Shown here: one piece after another, positions 5,414 to 9,140 of the stretch
Layout of the letters: each line of letters begins with the position of its first letter
Position numbering within the stretch: position 1 is the stretch's first letter
From: Coxiellaceae bacterium
Lineage (GTDB): Bacteria; Pseudomonadota; Gammaproteobacteria; Coxiellales; Coxiellaceae
Length of the DNA stretch: 9,140 nucleotides
Direction of reading: 5' to 3'
Assembly (NCBI GenBank): GCA_014238445.1
Contig: JABABC010000097.1
Location: 1-9,140 of the forward strand
Position numbers and translations under genes: made by a program
The notes under the pieces: model-generated
What the model was told of the DNA's origin: nothing
The model's input: only the letters and a program-made list of their open reading frames with translations
Databases searched by the model: none

Positions 5414-5766
5414 AGAAGTGTGGAAAACCAGCGATGAAACCCTCTAAGTCTATCTTTTATCTACCAATACATCAAAATGGAACAAGAAACATCAAGTCCC
5501 TCACGGTGTACTCAACTTGCTTGATCCAACATTGAGGTGATCACAAAATAAACAAAAGACACTAGAATATAGATAAGCTTACAAAGGAAGGTAACAGATA
5601 ATATCATTGCCATAACAAGCCTACATGACAACCAGCCACCTCTCGTCCGCTAAAGCCATACCCCTTCTCATAAAACAATGCTCACCAATAAGAGCCGCCT
5701 TACAGAATAGTCACCCACTCAGAAAAGTACACATCATGATATGCCAGCATTCTGAATAGCCGTGTA

Positions 5767-6639
5767 TTATGTGGATAATGACGAAGCCCCTGGTATAGAG
5801 CAGGCCTTATCAGTAAACAAACCACTCTGAGACATTTGCTTCATCCAATACCGATAAGGGACAGATTGCGGGCTAGCAAATCGCATAATATGCCCTAAAC
5901 CTGGAAACTGTGAGCCCTTCGGAATAGAGTTTAACAGAGCCAATATATCTTGAATGGATGCACTGTCTTTCTTTGCAGTCGCTACCACCAGACCTGCATT
6001 CGGTATGTTTTCTAATGAGGAAAACACACCATAATGCTGTGGATTTACAATATCTACTGCAGGATAACCAACCACATCAACATCACCACGCCTTAAAGCT
6101 GCTTTTGCATCCGCATAAGAAGAAAACTTTACTGGATGATACCGATGAAAGGCATGGCCATTACCCGATGCAAACACACCCACTTGCTGAAATAATATTT
6201 GAGGGATGACTGCTCCACTTAACGTCCATGGCACAACACCTACTTTCTTCCCTGTCACACCACGAACACTCACTACACCCGAGCCAGCTAATGCAACCAA
6301 TAATGACGTATGACTCACTCGACCCTGATCATTGCTAGCACGCGTAACCGCCGTTGCAGTCGTCTCATAGGGCAAACCCAACATTTGAACTTGATACATT
6401 AAAGGAACATCCATATAGGCAATATCGACAGCGCCTTGACGCATCGCCCGCAATAAATCACAACCTGATGCATATGAGCGCAAAATGACTTTCGTATTAC
6501 GCGAACTATCTAAATAGCTGTGTATCTTAGGATACGTCCAAAAATCCACATCATTTGAAAAGCCAATGGTCACATCACTAGCAATAGCGCTCCAGGAAAA
6601 CAATAACACTACACACACTATGCACAATCGAGAAATCAT
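5767..6639 (-). CDS. Periplasmic substrate-binding-type protein (PhnD/TAXI-like, PBP2 fold)
   Basis: A 290-residue secreted protein. From the chosen ATG the first 20 residues are a classic signal peptide: MISR, hydrophobic LCIVCVVLLFSW, then SAIA before the predicted cut at A20/S21. The mature protein begins DVTIGFSNDVDFWTYPKIHSYL. Features typical of type 2 periplasmic binding proteins of the PhnD/TAXI kind are AMRQGAVDIAYMDVPLMYQV (65-84), VRGVTGKKVGVVPWTLSGAVIPQILFQQVGV (125-155), and ADAKAALRRGDVDVVGYPAVDI (176-197), the repeated 'x-x-G-x-V-D' lobe motif. Such proteins capture a small solute for an ABC or TRAP transporter, or act as a sensor domain. The ligand is not evident. Cys60 and Cys280 could form a disulphide. 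The frame extends to a TTG at 6660, but AGG 5 bp before ATG 6639 and the clean signal peptide favour 6639. No permease or ATPase gene is adjacent, so it looks like an orphan. It lies 103 bp after clpB. Confidence 0.75.
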   Translation of the reverse strand: MISRLCIVCVVLLFSWSAIASDVTIGFSNDVDFWTYPKIHSYLDSSRNTKVILRSYASGCDLLRAMRQGAVDIAYMDVPLMYQVQMLGLPYETTATAVTRASNDQGRVSHTSLLVALAGSGVVSVRGVTGKKVGVVPWTLSGAVIPQILFQQVGVFASGNGHAFHRYHPVKFSSYADAKAALRRGDVDVVGYPAVDIVNPQHYGVFSSLENIPNAGLVVATAKKDSASIQDILALLNSIPKGSQFPGLGHIMRFASPQSVPYRYWMKQMSQSGLFTDKACSIPGASSLST

Positions 6640-6742
6640 ACCCACCTGCTGTCTTATCAATAATGACCCTAGTTATACCTAATAGAGATCATACCGAACT
6701 GAACCCAAAAGAACAGCCCCCATAAAAAAGACAAAAAATAGG

Positions 6743-9140
6743 CTATTTAAAAACCAACTGGCTGTCTTCCAGGCTTATCTGAATCTCTGAAGCCGTTTGA
6801 TAGCGCCCCGATAAAATAGCTTCAGATAAGGGATTTTCAATTAATGTTTGGATAATACGCTGCAAAGGTCGAGCACCATAAAGCGGATCAAAACCAACCT
6901 GAGCGATATGTGCTACAGCTTCGTCTGAAATCACTAACGCCATTGACTGATCAGACAAACGATCAATCAACAATTGCAGCTGCACCTTCGCAATATCGAC
7001 AATGTGCGCTTCAGTTAATTGATGGAACACCACGGATTCATCAATCCGATTTAAAAATTCAGGACGAAATGCTTGTGTCACCACCTCCATCACCGCCGTT
7101 TTAATATCAGCATCCGATTCCCCTTGAAGGTCTTGAATAATGGTTGAACCTAAATTCGACGTCATCACAATCATGGTTTGGCGGAAATCAACCGTACGTC
7201 CTTGCCCATCGGTTAGACGACCATCATCCAACACTTGCAATAAGATATTAAAAATATCTGGATGCGCTTTTTCGACTTCATCTAATAAAATTAATGAATA
7301 CGGCCGGCGACGCACAGCCTCTGTTAAATACCCTCCTTGTTCATAACCTACATATCCAGGAGGTGCACCAATCAAGCGTGCAACCGAATGCTTCTCAATA
7401 AATTCAGACATATCAATACGAACAAGAGCCGCATCACTGTCATAAATGTAAGAAGCAATGGCTTTACACAACTCAGTTTTTCCGACTCCAGTTGGCCCTA
7501 AGAATAAAAACGACCCAACCGGCCGATGAGGATCAGCAAGGCCTGCGCGAGAACGTCGTATCGCACTAGAAACTGCTTTAATCGCTTCATCTTGACCAAT
7601 GACCCACTGATGTAACACCGCTTCTAATTGCAATAATTTTTCTTTCTCAGACTCCAACATTTTAGTTACAGGTATATGCGTCCATTTCGACACCGTTTCC
7701 GCAATTTCTTCATCCGTGACTTTATTACGCAGTAACTGATGCTCATTCACTGATTCAGCCGCCTCTTGTGCATCACTCAGCTGTTGCTCAAGCTTTGGAA
7801 TAATCCCATATTGCAATTCAGACATACGTGCTAAATCTGTAGCACGACGCGCAGCCTCCAGGTCTAATTTCGCTTGCTCTAGTTCTTCTTTAAGCTGCGA
7901 TGAACCTTGCAATGAGGCTTTTTCTGCTAACCAAATGGATTCTAAATCCGCATACTCACGTTCATGTGATGCAATCTCTTCCTCTAAATCTGAAAAACGT
8001 TGGTGTGAAGCTTCATCTTCCTCTTTACGTAATGCTTCGCGCTCAATTTTAAATTGAATTAATCGACGCTCTAAGCGATCTAAATCAACGGGCTTAGAAT
8101 CCATCTCCATACGCAACTGACTAGCCGACTCATCAATCAAATCAATCGCCTTATCTGGCAAATTACGGTCGGTAATATAGCGGTGCGATAAGGTAGCAGC
8201 AGCCACAATCGCAGGATCCGTGATATCCACACCATGGTGCACCTCATAACGTTCTTTTAAACCGCGCAATATCGCAATGGTGTCTTCAACGGTAGGTTCA
8301 TCCACCAATACTTTTTGAAACCGACGCTCAAGCGCAGCATCCTTTTCAATGTGCTGACGATATTCATCCAATGTAGTCGCACCCACACAACGTAACTCGC
8401 CACGTGCTAACGCCGGCTTTAACATGTTGCCTGCATCCATAGCGCCTTCTGCTTTACCAGCACCTACCATCGTGTGTAATTCGTCAATGAACAAAATCAC
8501 TTGTCCTGCTTGCTTAGAGACATCTTTCAAAACAGCTTTAAGACGCTCTTCAAACTCACCGCGAAATTTAGCCCCTGCGATTAAAGCACCCATATCGAGT
8601 GCTAATAAACGCTTATTGCGCATTCCTTCAGGCACTTCACCATTCACAATACGCTGTGCTAAACCTTCAATAATAGCAGTTTTACCGACACCAGGGGCAC
8701 CTATCAATACGGGATTATTTTTAGTCCGACGCTGTAAGACTTGGATGGTACGGCGTATTTCATCATCACGCCCAATCACTGGATCAAGCTTGCCAAGTTC
8801 AGCTTGTTCGGTCATATCCACGGTGTATTTTTTTAATGCTTCTCGTGCAGTGTCAGCCCCTGGATCTGACACCGACTCTCCTTGCCTGACCGTATCAATA
8901 GCTGAACGTAGACGCTCAACATCAACACCCGAGTCTCGCAATAATGAAGCAATTGCTGTCTTATCCTCTGCTGCTGCTAAAATAAACCACTCAACTGAGA
9001 TGTATTGGTCTTTAGCGGCTTGAGCCAATTTATCAGCAACATTCAGCAAGCGACCGCAGTCTCGTGACACATGCACCTCACCGGCAACCGACCCTTGCAC
9101 TTGAGGCAAGCGATTGACAGCTTCCTCAAGAGCATCAATC
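6743..9140 (-). CDS. clpB: ATP-dependent disaggregase ClpB (N-terminus outside window)
   Basis: The visible 798 residues match ClpB, the hexameric cytoplasmic AAA+ chaperone that works with DnaK to pull apart aggregated proteins after heat or other stress. Numbering from the L of LPQVQG (9109), the features in order are: the end of the Clp N-domain (1-80); nucleotide-binding domain 1 with Walker A GAPGVGKT (137-144), Walker B LFIDE (206-210) and arginine fingers in ALERRF (259-264); the coiled-coil middle domain (about 340-450) that separates ClpB from ClpA; nucleotide-binding domain 2 with GPTGVGKT (538-545) and LILLDEVEKAHPD; and the C-terminal GARPLQRIIQ region. The reading frame continues unbroken to the window edge, so about 60 residues including the start are missing. 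LPQVQG is internal and not a start; the internal GTG/ATG start used for ClpB-95 lies later. The gene is intact where visible. Confidence 0.97.
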   Translation of the reverse strand, partial: IDALEEAVNRLPQVQGSVAGEVHVSRDCGRLLNVADKLAQAAKDQYISVEWFILAAAEDKTAIASLLRDSGVDVERLRSAIDTVRQGESVSDPGADTAREALKKYTVDMTEQAELGKLDPVIGRDDEIRRTIQVLQRRTKNNPVLIGAPGVGKTAIIEGLAQRIVNGEVPEGMRNKRLLALDMGALIAGAKFRGEFEERLKAVLKDVSKQAGQVILFIDELHTMVGAGKAEGAMDAGNMLKPALARGELRCVGATTLDEYRQHIEKDAALERRFQKVLVDEPTVEDTIAILRGLKERYEVHHGVDITDPAIVAAATLSHRYITDRNLPDKAIDLIDESASQLRMEMDSKPVDLDRLERRLIQFKIEREALRKEEDEASHQRFSDLEEEIASHEREYADLESIWLAEKASLQGSSQLKEELEQAKLDLEAARRATDLARMSELQYGIIPKLEQQLSDAQEAAESVNEHQLLRNKVTDEEIAETVSKWTHIPVTKMLESEKEKLLQLEAVLHQWVIGQDEAIKAVSSAIRRSRAGLADPHRPVGSFLFLGPTGVGKTELCKAIASYIYDSDAALVRIDMSEFIEKHSVARLIGAPPGYVGYEQGGYLTEAVRRRPYSLILLDEVEKAHPDIFNILLQVLDDGRLTDGQGRTVDFRQTMIVMTSNLGSTIIQDLQGESDADIKTAVMEVVTQAFRPEFLNRIDESVVFHQLTEAHIVDIAKVQLQLLIDRLSDQSMALVISDEAVAHIAQVGFDPLYGARPLQRIIQTLIENPLSEAILSGRYQTASEIQISLEDSQLVFK

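Larger units (their letters stand above)
5300..5766. other. Gene-poor intergenic stretch with several inverted repeats
   Basis: I find no convincing gene on either strand. Frames on the minus strand are short and interrupted. One reads about 28 codons to a stop near 5375 (...RGFHRWFSTLLSTEIVDDM...), behind an in-frame TAG and about 16 more open codons, and could be the trace of a decayed gene. The segment next to the small genes contains three perfect inverted repeats (5313-5328, 5335-5346, 5395-5413). No intrinsic terminator is evident after the binding-protein gene that ends at 5767. Confidence 0.5.

Noticed and set aside
6688..6716. Possible promoter (CTGTTC, 17 bp, TATGAT) for the binding-protein gene
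   Set aside because: The -10 is good but the -35 matches at only two positions, so I do not list it as a feature.
6730..6750. AT-only hairpin plus T-runs after clpB as an intrinsic terminator
   Set aside because: The stem (AAATA/TATTT) has no G-C pair and overlaps the stop codon; too weak to call although the T-runs after it are suggestive.
8424..9023. A 199-codon open frame on the plus strand
   Set aside because: It lies wholly antisense to the strongly conserved clpB sequence and its product has no recognisable domain; it is a shadow of the coding strand.

Overview
The window looks like chromosomal DNA from a gammaproteobacterium of the order Legionellales (Legionella/Coxiella/Rickettsiella relatives). 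Three things point there: a 467-residue protein with the ankyrin plus cysteine-protease-like layout of the Dot/Icm core effector AnkH/LegA3; two promoter-proximal sites that fit the PmrA response-regulator box of Legionella and Coxiella; and ordinary gammaproteobacterial housekeeping genes (ClpB, a BioC-type methyltransferase, glutathione peroxidase) with moderate, slightly AT-leaning base composition. The genus cannot be fixed from the window alone. Every supported gene lies on the minus strand, so the biological reading order runs from high to low coordinates.

Reading order: (1) 9140-6743, clpB, missing roughly its first 60 residues at the window edge. (2) 6639-5767, a secreted periplasmic-binding-type protein (PhnD/TAXI-like fold) with a clear signal peptide and no transporter partner in view. 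(3) 5766-5225, a 540-bp stretch without a convincing gene. It carries several perfect inverted repeats and, at its downstream end, a PmrA-type box followed by a -10-like hexamer. (4) 5224-4697, two small tandem reading frames (90 and 82 residues) of unknown function. (5) 4588-3362, a 408-residue protein with a HAD-type phosphatase signature. (6) 3361-3169, an intergenic region holding a textbook PmrA box (CTTAAG-N5-CTTAAG) exactly 10 bp from a perfect TATAAT. (7) 3168-2554, a lipoyl-like domain protein that lacks the modified lysine. (8) 2551-1148, the AnkH-like effector, translated from a GTG with its ribosome-binding site inside the end of the preceding gene. (9) 1089-205, a BioC-like methyltransferase. 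(10) 202-1, the start of a glutathione peroxidase gene, 2 bp after bioC.

My reading is that a virulence/effector block (about 1148-5300) sits between housekeeping genes. It has two separate transcription units, each headed by a PmrA-type box with the same 10-bp spacing to a -10 element. One unit encodes the lipoyl-like protein and AnkH. The other encodes two small proteins and possibly the HAD-like protein. The most interesting material is the shared regulatory architecture and the uncharacterised genes it appears to control. All family assignments come from motif recognition by eye; no database search was possible.
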